14,082 bases of DNA from Bacteroides sp. CAG:927 (GTDB taxonomy: Bacteria > Bacteroidota > Bacteroidia > Bacteroidales > Muribaculaceae). The stretch spans positions 1-14,082 of the forward strand of contig HF985632.1 in the NCBI GenBank assembly GCA_000431155.1, read 5' to 3'. Shown here in pieces: positions 6,145-14,082 of this stretch. A program made the translations under genes and the position numbers. Within the stretch, counting starts at the first letter, position 1; the number at the start of each line of letters is the position of its first letter. The notes under the pieces are model-generated. The model saw nothing but the letters and a program-made list of their open reading frames with translations. It searched no databases and had not been told where the DNA came from.

Positions 6145-7419
6145 ATGGCTATGAAAGTAGATGTGCTATTAGGGCTCCAGTGGGGCGACGAGGGCAAGGG
6201 TAAAGTAGTGGATGTGCTCACACCGCGTTATGATGTGGTGGCACGATTCCAAGGCGGCCCCAATGCCGGACACACTTTGGAATTCGAAGGCAAGAAATAT
6301 GTGCTCCGCTCCATTCCCTCGGGTATATTTCAGCACGGTCAAATCAACGTGATCGGCAATGGTGTGGTTCTGGACCCGGTACTGTTTGCCGAAGAAGCCA
6401 AGGCTTTGGAAGAAAGTGGAGTCAATTTGCGCAAAGTGCTCAAAATATCAAAAAAAGTACACCTGATTCTTCCCACCCACAGATTACTTGACGCAGCATT
6501 GGAACGCGCCAAGGGTGGCGCAAAAATCGGCACCACCGGTAAAGGAATCGGGCCAACATATACCGACAAAGTAAGCCGTAACGGTTTGCGTCTCGGCGAT
6601 CTGTTCCACAACTTTGACGCCAAATATAGCGCAGCCCGCGCACGTCACTTGGTACGTTTGAAGAGCCTTGATGCCCAGCCTCAAAATCTTAAGGAACTTG
6701 AGGACAAATGGATGGAGGCACTGGACTATATCAAGACATTTGATATAGTTGATTCAGAATATCTCATCAACGGTTATCTGAACGAAGGAAAATCAGTATT
6801 GTGCGAGGGTGCTCAGGGCACTATGCTTGATGTGGATTTCGGTTCCTACCCGTTTGTGACCTCATCCAACACCATTACTGCCGGCGCATGCTCAGGACTT
6901 GGAGTAGCGCCCAACAAGATAGGTGAGGTTTATGGTATTTTCAAAGCCTACTGCACACGTGTGGGCAGCGGACCTTTCCCCACAGAGCTTCACGATGAAA
7001 CCGGCAAAAAAATACGTGACTTAGGTCATGAATACGGTGCCGTGACAGGCCGCGAGCGCCGTTGCGGATGGATTGACCTTGTAGCTCTGCGCTATGCCAT
7101 AATGATAAACGGCGTCACCCAGCTCATAATGATGAAGAGCGATGTGCTTGACAGCTTTGCTACCATAAAAGCATGCACCGCCTACAAAATCAATGGTGAG
7201 GAAACAGATCTGTTCCCATTTGATATCGACTCAGTAGATATAGAACCAATATATACCGAACTTCCGGGATGGCAGACCGATCTGACGAAAATGAAGAGTG
7301 AAGATGAATTTCCTGAAACATTCTCCAATTACATCCGTTTCCTTGAGGAACAGCTTCGCACACCCATAACAATCATATCCATCGGTCCCGACCGTTGTCA
7401 AACCATTGTTCGTAAATAA
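6145..7419 (+). CDS. purA: Adenylosuccinate synthetase
   Basis: The enzyme joins IMP and aspartate using GTP to form adenylosuccinate, the first step from IMP to AMP. The 424-residue length is normal for the family. The phosphate-binding loop GDEGKGK is at 14-20, with D15 the catalytic base, and NAGHT is at 40-44, with H43 the catalytic acid. The segment TTGKGIGPTY, the GSYPFVTSSNT region and the guanine-binding end near SIGPDR are all present. The start at 6145 (MAMKVDVLLG) is near the family start; ATG 6151 is an alternative. It lies 33 bases after the Fur-family gene and 3 bases before the DUF1015 gene, so it may be transcribed with both. I see no clear -7 element in 6112-6144. Confidence 0.97.
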   Translation: MAMKVDVLLGLQWGDEGKGKVVDVLTPRYDVVARFQGGPNAGHTLEFEGKKYVLRSIPSGIFQHGQINVIGNGVVLDPVLFAEEAKALEESGVNLRKVLKISKKVHLILPTHRLLDAALERAKGGAKIGTTGKGIGPTYTDKVSRNGLRLGDLFHNFDAKYSAARARHLVRLKSLDAQPQNLKELEDKWMEALDYIKTFDIVDSEYLINGYLNEGKSVLCEGAQGTMLDVDFGSYPFVTSSNTITAGACSGLGVAPNKIGEVYGIFKAYCTRVGSGPFPTELHDETGKKIRDLGHEYGAVTGRERRCGWIDLVALRYAIMINGVTQLIMMKSDVLDSFATIKACTAYKINGEETDLFPFDIDSVDIEPIYTELPGWQTDLTKMKSEDEFPETFSNYIRFLEEQLRTPITIISIGPDRCQTIVRK

Positions 7420-7422
7420 ATC

Positions 7423-8670
7423 ATGGCAAAAGTAAAACCGTTTAAGGGGGTCCGTCCTCCGCGCCATCTTGTAACAGAGGTAGCCTCACGACCCTATGAT
7501 GTGCTCAACAGCGAAGAAGCCCGCGCCGAAGCTGAGGGTAATGAAAAATCACTGTATCACATCATAAAGCCCGAAATAGACTTTTTGCCGGGTACGGATG
7601 AACATGATCCTGTGGTGTACACCAAGGCTGTGGAGAATTTCAACAACTTTCAGCAGCAAGGATGGCTCAAACAGGATGACACCGAGCATTACTACATTTA
7701 TGCCCAAACCATGAATGGCCGCACCCAGTACGGCATTGTAATAGCTGCCAACGTAGATGACTACATGACCGGCAAAATCAAAAAGCATGAGCTTACACGC
7801 CGCGATAAAGAGGAGGACCGCATGAAACATGTGCGTGTCAACAATGCCAATATCGAACCGGTGTTTCTTGCTTTTCCCGACAATAAGGTGTTACAACACA
7901 TAATAGACACCGTAACCGCCGGAGAACCGGAATATGACTTCACTGCTCCCGACGGATTCGGCCATCATTTCTGGGTAATAAACGACCAAGAAACCATAGA
8001 CACCATTACCAAAGAGTTTGAAAAAATCCCATACCTGTATATAGCTGACGGTCATCATCGCACAGCTGCAGCGGCATTGGTAGGTAATGAAAAAGCCAAG
8101 GCAAATCCGAACCACAAAGGGAATGAGGAGTACAACTTCTTCCTTGCTGTCGCTTTTCCCGCATCCCACCTCAACATTATTGACTACAACCGTGTGGTGA
8201 AAGATCTTAACGGACTCACTCCTGAACAGTTCATCAATAAACTAAAAGAGAATTTCATTGTAACACCCAAAGGGAGTGAAGCATATCGTCCGGAAAAACT
8301 GCATAATTTTGCACTGTATCTTCCCGGCCAATGGTATTCACTGACAGCGAAAGAGGGCACATACAATGACTCCGACCCAATAGGAGTTCTTGATGTGACT
8401 GTAAGCTCGGATCTGATACTCCGCGACATACTGGGCATCCACGATCTCCGCTCGGATAAGCGAATAGATTTTGTAGGAGGAATACGCGGTCTTGAAGAGC
8501 TTCAACGCAGAGTAGATTCCGGAGAAATGGCTATGGCGTTAGCCCTTTATCCGGTGTCAATGAAGCAGCTGATGGACATAGCAGACAGCGGCAACATAAT
8601 GCCACCGAAAACCACGTGGTTTGAGCCGAAACTCCGTTCGGGTCTTGTAATTCACAAACTTGACGATTGA
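7423..8670 (+). CDS. DUF1015-family protein
   Basis: This 415-residue cytoplasmic protein belongs to a conserved uncharacterised family (DUF1015). Recognisable parts are the N-terminal KPFKGVRPP and RPYDVLN, the charged RRDKEEDRMKHV (126-137), the signature YIADGHHRTAAAA (206-218), and a C-terminal PPKTTWFEPKLRSGL (394-408). The DGHHR motif resembles the nucleotide/phosphate-handling motif of ParB/SerK-like proteins. From memory, family members in Bacteroides often sit beside serC-serA, hinting at serine metabolism, but here the neighbour is purA. Both points are inference, and no function is assigned. It begins only 3 bases after the purA stop, so it is almost surely co-transcribed, and its stop overlaps a TTG start of the next gene. 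No signal peptide or membrane segment is visible. Confidence 0.88.
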   Translation: MAKVKPFKGVRPPRHLVTEVASRPYDVLNSEEARAEAEGNEKSLYHIIKPEIDFLPGTDEHDPVVYTKAVENFNNFQQQGWLKQDDTEHYYIYAQTMNGRTQYGIVIAANVDDYMTGKIKKHELTRRDKEEDRMKHVRVNNANIEPVFLAFPDNKVLQHIIDTVTAGEPEYDFTAPDGFGHHFWVINDQETIDTITKEFEKIPYLYIADGHHRTAAAALVGNEKAKANPNHKGNEEYNFFLAVAFPASHLNIIDYNRVVKDLNGLTPEQFINKLKENFIVTPKGSEAYRPEKLHNFALYLPGQWYSLTAKEGTYNDSDPIGVLDVTVSSDLILRDILGIHDLRSDKRIDFVGGIRGLEELQRRVDSGEMAMALALYPVSMKQLMDIADSGNIMPPKTTWFEPKLRSGLVIHKLDD

Positions 8671-9176
8671 GCACCACAAGCCCGATAATAACCTTAAGCT
8701 ACACCACCTCGCCCCGCAGCTACATACATATGGCTATGGGCGAGGTGTTGATGCGTTATAGATGGAGTGTGATAACGCCAATAATCCTTGCAATAACGGG
8801 ACTGGTTGCTGCATCGGCACTTACTGCTGACATCAGATATATTCTTGTGGCGCTGATGCTTATATTCATAGTGATTCCGGGACTGCTGTCTTTGGCATAT
8901 TTCTATGTAGCCCTCACCCCCACTGCCGCATTGTGCGTTTTACCACAGCATCTTGTCGTGCTGCCGGGAAGAAGCATAACGGTAATTTATGAGCCTGCAA
9001 TAAAAAACGGCGAAATCATATGTCCCAAAACGCCTAAAGAAATAGCATGGAATGAAATCAAGCAATGGGAACACACCGGCAACCATACGCTTGCCATAAC
9101 CGAAAAATATACACTGATCATTCCGGACAACGCCCTCCCCTGCCTGCCGGATGCAATCTTTGACATAAACAGCTAA
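8667..9176 (+). CDS. Small membrane protein, two N-terminal helices
   Basis: I do not recognise a named family. The 169-residue product (TTG start) has two hydrophobic segments at about 34-53 (SVITPIILAITGLVAASAL) and 57-83 (RYILVALMLIFIVIPGLL onward). A soluble beta-rich C-terminal part runs from about 88. Its end (IAWNEIKQWEHTGN, then LIIPDNAL) resembles in style the C-terminal domain of YcxB-like inner-membrane proteins; this is a weak resemblance. Start choice: TTG at 8667 overlaps the DUF1015 stop as TTGA, the same 4-base overlap geometry seen in the aromatic operon, and keeps the sequence ITLSYTTSPRSYIH. The first ATG is at 8730 and would give a 148-residue protein that keeps both helices. 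It is probably the last gene of a purA-DUF1015 transcript. Confidence 0.7.
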   Translation: MSTTSPIITLSYTTSPRSYIHMAMGEVLMRYRWSVITPIILAITGLVAASALTADIRYILVALMLIFIVIPGLLSLAYFYVALTPTAALCVLPQHLVVLPGRSITVIYEPAIKNGEIICPKTPKEIAWNEIKQWEHTGNHTLAITEKYTLIIPDNALPCLPDAIFDINS

Positions 9177-9279
9177 TACAAAAACACGCGGTCAAAAGCA
9201 TATTGACACAAATACTAACAGACCTGCGCAACTGCAAGCGCGAGATAAGTGCATACAGATGAATCATGGACTAAATTTA

Positions 9280-9311
9280 TTTGTATGGGAGATGAGAAAT
9301 GATTACCTTTG
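9280..9311 (+). promoter_or_regulatory. purL promoter (Bacteroidota type)
   Basis: TTTG (9280-9283) and TACCTTTG (9304-9311) match both parts of the Bacteroidota consensus exactly, with a 20-base spacer. It is the best promoter in the window. Transcription should start near 9318, leaving a leader of about 35 nt before the ATG at 9353. The remainder of the 176-base gap 9177-9352 shows no terminator with a T-tract and no recognisable purine riboswitch. Confidence 0.75.
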
Positions 9312-9352
9312 CAGCAAATTTTTCAACATTTTTCCAACTACTCCCAATTCAC

Positions 9353-12300
9353 ATGGTCGTATTCTTTAAGAAAGGCGCCACCTTGATAACAGCAGTTGAC
9401 ACTGACCACAAACTTTCGGATGTGGAGAAGCAGAAACTCAGCTGGCTGTTTGATGGCGCAAAACCATTGGCATCCACTTCAGTAAGCGGCACTTTCATAG
9501 GTCCGCGCAAAGAAATGATTACTCCCTGGAGCACAAATGCAGTTGAAATCACCCAGAATATGGGCCTTGAGGGCATAAGCCGCATAGAGCAATTTGTGCT
9601 GACCAAAGAGGAGAACCCACATTTTGACAAAATGCTTCAGCGTGTTTACAAGGGTCTCAACTCGCGCATATTCAAAGTAGAGCGCAAGCCTGAACCCATA
9701 GTTTACATTGAAGATATTGCTACATATAACCGTCAGGAAGGATTGGCTCTGAGCCACGATGAGGAAGAATATCTGCGCAAACTCTCAGAGAAACTCGGTC
9801 GCCCATTGACCGACAGTGAGGTATTCGGTTTTTCACAGGTCAATTCCGAACATTGCCGTCATAAAATATTCAACGGCACATTCGTGATAGACGGAGAGGA
9901 AAAACCGATGTCGCTGTTCAAGCTCATTAAAAAGACTTCCCAAACCAATCCGGGAGCACTCGTATCGGCCTACAAAGACAATGTGGCATTCGTGGCCGGG
10001 CCAAAAGCCCAACAATTTGCGCCCGTTCATCCAGAGCGTCCCGATTATTTTGATGTAAAAGAGATTGACACAGTAATATCGCTTAAAGCCGAAACCCACA
10101 ACTTCCCGACCACGGTAGAACCGTTCAACGGTGCTGCCACCGGTACCGGCGGCGAAATCCGCGACCGTTTGGGAGGCGGAAAGGCATCTTTGCCAATAGC
10201 AGGTACAGCCGTGTATATGACATCGTACCCACGCATGAGTCCGGAGCACCGCTGGGAGCTTATGATGAATCCGCGTGTATGGCTGTATCAGACACCTTGT
10301 GACATTCTCATTAAAGCATCCAACGGAGCAAGCGATTTCGGCAATAAATTCGGACAGCCGCTGATTTGCGGTTCTTTGCTGACATTTGAGCATGACGAAA
10401 ACGGACGCCTTTATGCCTATGACAAGGTGATAATGCTGGCCGGCGGCGTGGGATTCGCCACTAAAAAAGATGCCATAAAAGGTGTGCCTGAACCGGGCCA
10501 GAAAGTAGTGGTGATGGGCGGCGACAACTACCGCATAGGTATGGGCGGCGGAGCCGTATCATCGGTGGAAACCGGAGAGTACGACAACTCCATTGAGCTT
10601 AACGCCGTTCAGCGTGCAAATCCCGAAATGCAGAAGCGAGTATCGAATGTGATACGCGCAATGGCTGAAGCCGATGAAAATCCCATAATTTCCATACATG
10701 ACCACGGTGCCGGCGGACACTTAAACGCGCTGTCGGAACTTGTTGAGGCGACCGGCGGTCATATTGATCTGGATGCGCTGCCTGTTGGCGACCCCACACT
10801 GTCCTCAAAAGAAATCGTGGGCAATGAGAGCCAAGAACGCATGGGCATGGTAGTAGAGGAAGAAGATGTGGAATACATACGCACTGTGGCTGAACGCGAA
10901 CGTGCACCATTCTACGTGGTAGGAGAAACGAGTGCCGACGAAAAGTTTGTGTTCACCCGCAAAGATGGTGTAAAGCCGATAGACCTTGAACTGGCAGACA
11001 TGTTTGGCAACTCGCCCAAAACAGTTATGACAGACACTACGGTACACCACACATATGCCGATGCCGAATACAGCGAAGATAAAATTGACGAATATCTGCG
11101 TGATGTGCTGTCACTTGAGGCCGTGGCATCAAAAGACTGGCTCACCAACAAAGTGGACCGTTCCGTTACCGGCAAGATTGCACGCCAGCAGTGTCAGGGC
11201 GAGATTCAGCTGCCTTTAAGCGACTGCGGCGTTGTGAGCCTTGATTACCGTGGCAAATCAGGTATAGCCACTTCCATAGGCCATGCACCGCAAGTGGCAC
11301 TGATAGACTCTGCAAAAGGTTCGGTAATGGCTGTGGCCGAAGCGCTCACCAACATTGTCAGTGCACCCATAGCCCGTGGCATCAAAGGATTGTCACTGAG
11401 TGCCAACTGGATGTGGCCGTGCAAAAATCCCGGTGAAGATGCAGCGCTGTATCGTGCAGTAGAGGCATGCAGCGACTTTGCATGCGCACTCGGCATCAAC
11501 ATACCTACCGGCAAGGACTCCCTGTCAATGACCCAAAAATATGGCGACGACAAGGTGTTTGCCCCCGGCACTGTGATAATTTCAGCAGCGGGCGAGGTAA
11601 CCGATGTGCGCCGAACTGTAAGCCCCGTGCTTCGCAACGGTGTCAACTCCACACTTTACTACATAGATTTCAGCGGCGACAAGCTCAAAACAGGAGGTTC
11701 TGCCCTTGCCCAAACTCTCAACCGACTCGGCTCGGAGGCTCCTACGGTGACGGATGCAGACAAATTTGCCGCAACATTCAATGCCGTGCAAGCACTGGTG
11801 AAACGAGGTGCGCTCATGGCAGCACACGATGTTGCAGCCGGAGGACTTGTCACCACCTTGCTGGAAATGACATTTGCCAACACCAACGGAGGCATACAGT
11901 TCTCTACCGATGGATTCGTGGCCAACGGTGAGAATGACCTTGTGAAGATATTGTTTGCAGAAAACCCCGCACTTGTGGTGCAGATAGCCAACAACAAGTG
12001 CGAAACAGCAGAACGCACATTGCGTGAGGCCGGTGTGAAATTCTTTGCCATCGGTACGCCGATAAACGAACGCGCCGTGATGGTGAACCATCAGGGAAGT
12101 GAACGCATGCTCGGCATTGATTATCTGCGTGATGTGTGGATGCGCTCTTCGTATCTGCTTGATTGTGTGCAAAGCGGTGAAAAATGTGCCGCCATGCGCT
12201 ATGAAAACTACAAGAAACAACCTCTGCGCTATCGTCTGCCAAAAGGGTGGAACGGTAAGCTTGCGTCACGCAATCTGGCTCACGGCAAACACGAGAAAAG

Positions 12301-13063
12301 CGGTGTACGCGCAGCAATCATCCGTGAAAAGGGCGTAAATGGCGACCGCGAGATGGCTTACTCCTTGTATCTTGCAGGATTTGATGTGAAAGATGTTCAC
12401 ATGACTGACCTCATAAGCGGCCGCGAAACCTTGGAAGATGTGGATATGATAGTGTTCTGCGGAGGTTTCTCCAACTCCGATGTACTCGGATCGGCAAAAG
12501 GATGGGCAGGCGGATTCCTATGGAATGAAAACGCAAAACGTGCGCTTGACAACTTCTATGCCCGTGAAGACACTCTGAGTCTGGGTGTATGCAACGGCTG
12601 CCAGCTTATGATAGAACTTAACCTCATCAATCCGGATCATGAGCGCCGTGCAAAAATGGAGCACAATATCAGCCATAAATTTGAAAGCCAATTTGTGGGT
12701 GTGAACATTCCTGAAAACAATTCGGTAATGTTCGGTCCGCTTTCAGGTCTGAAATCGGGAATATGGGTGGCCCACGGCGAAGGACGCTTCCATTTGCCGA
12801 TGCCTATGGACCAATATAACGTGGTTCTGAAATACAATTATGCCTCATATCCCGGCAATCCCAACGGCAGCCGTGGAGCAGTGGCAGGCATAGCCTCGCC
12901 AGATGGTCGTCATCTGGCCATGATGCCGCACCTTGAACGTGCCATTTTCCCCTGGCAGTGCGCATATTATCCAAGCAGTCACCTCAATGATGATGTGACT
13001 CCATGGATAGACGCATTTGTCAACGCCCGCAAATGGATTGAAAACAAACATAAAAAAGCATAG
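9353..13063 (+). CDS. purL: Phosphoribosylformylglycinamidine synthase (large, single-chain)
   Basis: The enzyme converts FGAR to FGAM using glutamine and ATP, the fourth step of purine synthesis. From this start the protein is 1236 residues, the usual size for single-chain PurL. An N-terminal PurS-like domain is followed by a linker with SEHCRH at 165-170. Two AIRS-type ATP-binding halves come next, the first containing KAETHNFPTTVEPF and GAATGTGGEIRD. The C-terminal class I glutaminase has its nucleophile C1080 in GVCNGCQ and catalytic H1193 and E1195 in PHLER. An in-frame ATG at 9299 would add 18 residues, but that codon lies upstream of the predicted transcription start and overlaps the promoter spacer. 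The N-terminus from 9353 (MVVFFKKG) also looks like other family members. The gene stands alone between its promoter and a strong terminator. Confidence 0.95.
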   Translation: MVVFFKKGATLITAVDTDHKLSDVEKQKLSWLFDGAKPLASTSVSGTFIGPRKEMITPWSTNAVEITQNMGLEGISRIEQFVLTKEENPHFDKMLQRVYKGLNSRIFKVERKPEPIVYIEDIATYNRQEGLALSHDEEEYLRKLSEKLGRPLTDSEVFGFSQVNSEHCRHKIFNGTFVIDGEEKPMSLFKLIKKTSQTNPGALVSAYKDNVAFVAGPKAQQFAPVHPERPDYFDVKEIDTVISLKAETHNFPTTVEPFNGAATGTGGEIRDRLGGGKASLPIAGTAVYMTSYPRMSPEHRWELMMNPRVWLYQTPCDILIKASNGASDFGNKFGQPLICGSLLTFEHDENGRLYAYDKVIMLAGGVGFATKKDAIKGVPEPGQKVVVMGGDNYRIGMGGGAVSSVETGEYDNSIELNAVQRANPEMQKRVSNVIRAMAEADENPIISIHDHGAGGHLNALSELVEATGGHIDLDALPVGDPTLSSKEIVGNESQERMGMVVEEEDVEYIRTVAERERAPFYVVGETSADEKFVFTRKDGVKPIDLELADMFGNSPKTVMTDTTVHHTYADAEYSEDKIDEYLRDVLSLEAVASKDWLTNKVDRSVTGKIARQQCQGEIQLPLSDCGVVSLDYRGKSGIATSIGHAPQVALIDSAKGSVMAVAEALTNIVSAPIARGIKGLSLSANWMWPCKNPGEDAALYRAVEACSDFACALGINIPTGKDSLSMTQKYGDDKVFAPGTVIISAAGEVTDVRRTVSPVLRNGVNSTLYYIDFSGDKLKTGGSALAQTLNRLGSEAPTVTDADKFAATFNAVQALVKRGALMAAHDVAAGGLVTTLLEMTFANTNGGIQFSTDGFVANGENDLVKILFAENPALVVQIANNKCETAERTLREAGVKFFAIGTPINERAVMVNHQGSERMLGIDYLRDVWMRSSYLLDCVQSGEKCAAMRYENYKKQPLRYRLPKGWNGKLASRNLAHGKHEKSGVRAAIIREKGVNGDREMAYSLYLAGFDVKDVHMTDLISGRETLEDVDMIVFCGGFSNSDVLGSAKGWAGGFLWNENAKRALDNFYAREDTLSLGVCNGCQLMIELNLINPDHERRAKMEHNISHKFESQFVGVNIPENNSVMFGPLSGLKSGIWVAHGEGRFHLPMPMDQYNVVLKYNYASYPGNPNGSRGAVAGIASPDGRHLAMMPHLERAIFPWQCAYYPSSHLNDDVTPWIDAFVNARKWIENKHKKA

Positions 13064-13076
13064 TACAAACCATAGT

Positions 13077-13112
13077 GAAGAGCTGTCGGCATTTGACTGC
13101 CGACAGCTTTTC
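13077..13112 (+). terminator. Intrinsic terminator after purL
   Basis: AGCTGTCGGC (13081-13090) and GCCGACAGCT (13099-13108) form a perfect 10-bp stem around the loop ATTTGACT. The stem extends to 14 bp (GAAG with TTTC, one G-U) and is followed by a short T-run. It begins 14 bases after the purL stop, so purL and the next gene are probably separate transcripts. Confidence 0.85.
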
Positions 13113-13141
13113 CACTTTATCATTAAACAAGAAAGTTATAT

Positions 13142-14082
13142 ATGGGAGGTTTTTTCGGCGTTACCAAAACCACACCGTGCGTCAATGACCTGTTTTACGG
13201 AGTGGACTACAACAGCCACATGGGCACAAAACGTGCCGGCATGGCCACTTGTCATGACGGCATTTTCACACGCTCTATCCACAACATCGAGAATTCGTAT
13301 TTCCGCAACAAATTTGAGCCGGATTTATGGCAATTTACCGGCAACTGCGGTATAGGAGTGATATCGGATACCGATGCGCAACCTATTATCGTAAATTGTC
13401 ATCTGGGCAAGTTCGCCATAGTGACAGTGGGACGCATCAACAACATCGGCACACTTGAAAAAGAGCTGCTGGCGAAAGGGCACCATTTCTGCGAACATTC
13501 CTACGACATCATCAACCCTACCGAGATGATAGCGGCGCTCATAAGCGAGGGAAATGACCTTGTGAGCGGTATAGAAAACGTGTACCGGAGACTCAAAGGC
13601 TCGTGCTCAATGCTTCTGCTGCTTGAAGGAAAAATCATAGCAGCACGCGACCGGATGGGACGCACCCCGATAATCATAGGCAAAAAAGACGGTGCACATG
13701 CGGCCACTTCAGAGACATGCGCATTTCCCAATCTCGGATATGATATATGCTACAATGTGGGGCCCGGCGAAATCGTGGAGATAACCCCGGAGGGGTGCAA
13801 ACAGCTGCGCAAGCCCGAAAAGGATATGCAGATATGCGCATTTCTATGGACATACTACGGTTATCCTGTATGCGAGTACGAAGGTGTAAACGTGGACTAC
13901 ATGCGTTGCCGCTGCGGCGAAGCGATGGGCAAAGAAGACAAAACTGAAGTTGACTTTGTAAGCGCCATTCCCGACTCCGGCATTGGTATGGCGTTGGGAT
14001 ATGCCGAAGGGAAAAAAGTCCCCTACAAACGCGGTATAGTGAAATATACGCCCACTTGGCCCCGAAGCTTCACACCCGGCAC
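13142..14082 (+). CDS. PurF-like protein with degenerate glutaminase domain (partial)
   Basis: This gene is open to the window end, with 313 codons visible and the 3' end missing. It is homologous to amidophosphoribosyltransferase (PurF). An N-terminal class II (Ntn) amidotransferase-like domain spans about 1-215, including ARDRMGRTPIIIG (168-180), ATSETCAF (188-195) and VGPGEIVEI (206-214). The start of the phosphoribosyltransferase domain contains VDFVSAIPDSG (270-280) and GYAEGKKVPYKRGIVK (286-301). Glutaminase residues are lost. The nucleophile cysteine after Met is glycine (MGGFFGV rather than MCGIxGI). The HVRYST loop is absent (GIGVISDTDAQP, 70-81). HNGN is replaced by TVGRINN (95-101). 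SDSE is replaced by HSYDIINPTE. The start is secure: an in-frame stop lies at 13124-13126, and 13142 is the first ATG after it. It is thus unlikely to use glutamine; an ammonia-dependent or regulatory role is possible. The PRPP-binding motif would lie beyond the window. I recall similar proteins in other Bacteroidales annotated simply as PurF. Confidence 0.85.
   Translation, partial: MGGFFGVTKTTPCVNDLFYGVDYNSHMGTKRAGMATCHDGIFTRSIHNIENSYFRNKFEPDLWQFTGNCGIGVISDTDAQPIIVNCHLGKFAIVTVGRINNIGTLEKELLAKGHHFCEHSYDIINPTEMIAALISEGNDLVSGIENVYRRLKGSCSMLLLLEGKIIAARDRMGRTPIIIGKKDGAHAATSETCAFPNLGYDICYNVGPGEIVEITPEGCKQLRKPEKDMQICAFLWTYYGYPVCEYEGVNVDYMRCRCGEAMGKEDKTEVDFVSAIPDSGIGMALGYAEGKKVPYKRGIVKYTPTWPRSFTPG

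Noticed and set aside
9177..9352. Possible purine or PRPP riboswitch in the purL leader
   Set aside because: The predicted leader after transcription start is only about 35 nt, too short for a known purine aptamer, and the upstream part shows only a 4-5 bp GCGC hairpin near 9227-9242.
11467..11931. A 154-codon + strand frame inside purL
   Set aside because: It is rich in Arg, Cys, Gln and His with no hydrophobic core pattern, and overlaps the second AIRS-like part of PurL completely.
11582..12220. A 212-codon open frame on the - strand within purL
   Set aside because: It lies wholly inside the well-supported purL frame. Its translation is Cys/His-rich, low in expected protein features and matches nothing; it is a shadow of GC-biased codon positions.
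13064..13141. Promoter for the PurF-like gene
   Set aside because: A TTTG at 13092-13095 and TATCATTA at 13118-13125 are poor matches with a 22-base spacer and sit in the terminator region. A promoter is expected here but I cannot support one.
13017..13355. A 112-codon + strand frame spanning the end of purL, the terminator and the start of the PurF-like gene
   Set aside because: It crosses a strong intrinsic terminator and is out of frame with both clear genes on either side.
1..14082. Mobile elements, CRISPR arrays, tRNA or rRNA genes, defence systems
   Set aside because: Looked for on both strands; no array-like repeats, transposase motifs, cloverleaf sequences or rRNA segments were seen. 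All genes are housekeeping metabolism apart from the attenuator and the degenerate PurF homologue.

Overview
The window looks like ordinary chromosome from a member of the Bacteroidota, most likely the order Bacteroidales. The evidence is threefold. Several genes are preceded by the phylum-specific -7 promoter element TAnnTTTG, and recognisable Shine-Dalgarno sites are mostly absent. A type I-beta DAHP synthase is fused to a C-terminal chorismate mutase inside a prephenate dehydratase / aminotransferase / prephenate dehydrogenase operon, which is a Bacteroidales arrangement. PurL and HisS are of the lengths usual in this group. A placement near Muribaculaceae is only an impression. Every protein gene is on the + strand. 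I see no mobile element, tRNA, rRNA, CRISPR array or sign of recent transfer.

Layout. hisS (110-1480) has its own promoter. A 226-base gap (1481-1706) follows. It holds an inverted repeat, a promoter and what reads as a complete ribosome-mediated transcription attenuator: a 25-codon Phe/Tyr-rich leader peptide, an antiterminator and an intrinsic terminator. It controls four tightly overlapping genes (1707-5572): prephenate dehydratase, a class I aminotransferase, DAHP synthase-chorismate mutase, and prephenate dehydrogenase. Together they carry out the entry step of the shikimate pathway and the chorismate-to-Phe/Tyr branch, so a Phe/Tyr-sensing leader fits the gene content exactly.

Next come a Fur-family regulator (about 5620-6111) with a probable own promoter, purA (6145-7419), a DUF1015-family protein (7423-8670) and a small two-helix membrane protein that probably starts on TTG (8667-9176). 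A strong Bacteroidota promoter (9280-9311) then drives purL, whose start should be 9353 rather than the upstream ATG at 9299. A clear intrinsic terminator (13077-13112) closes purL. The last gene (13142 to the window end, incomplete) is a PurF-like protein whose glutamine amidotransferase domain lacks the catalytic cysteine and the other glutamine-site residues.

Two points deserve attention. One is the previously unannotated Phe/Tyr attenuator at 1552-1692. The other is the pseudo-amidotransferase PurF homologue at the right edge. The rest is housekeeping metabolism: histidyl-tRNA charging, aromatic amino acids and purine synthesis.
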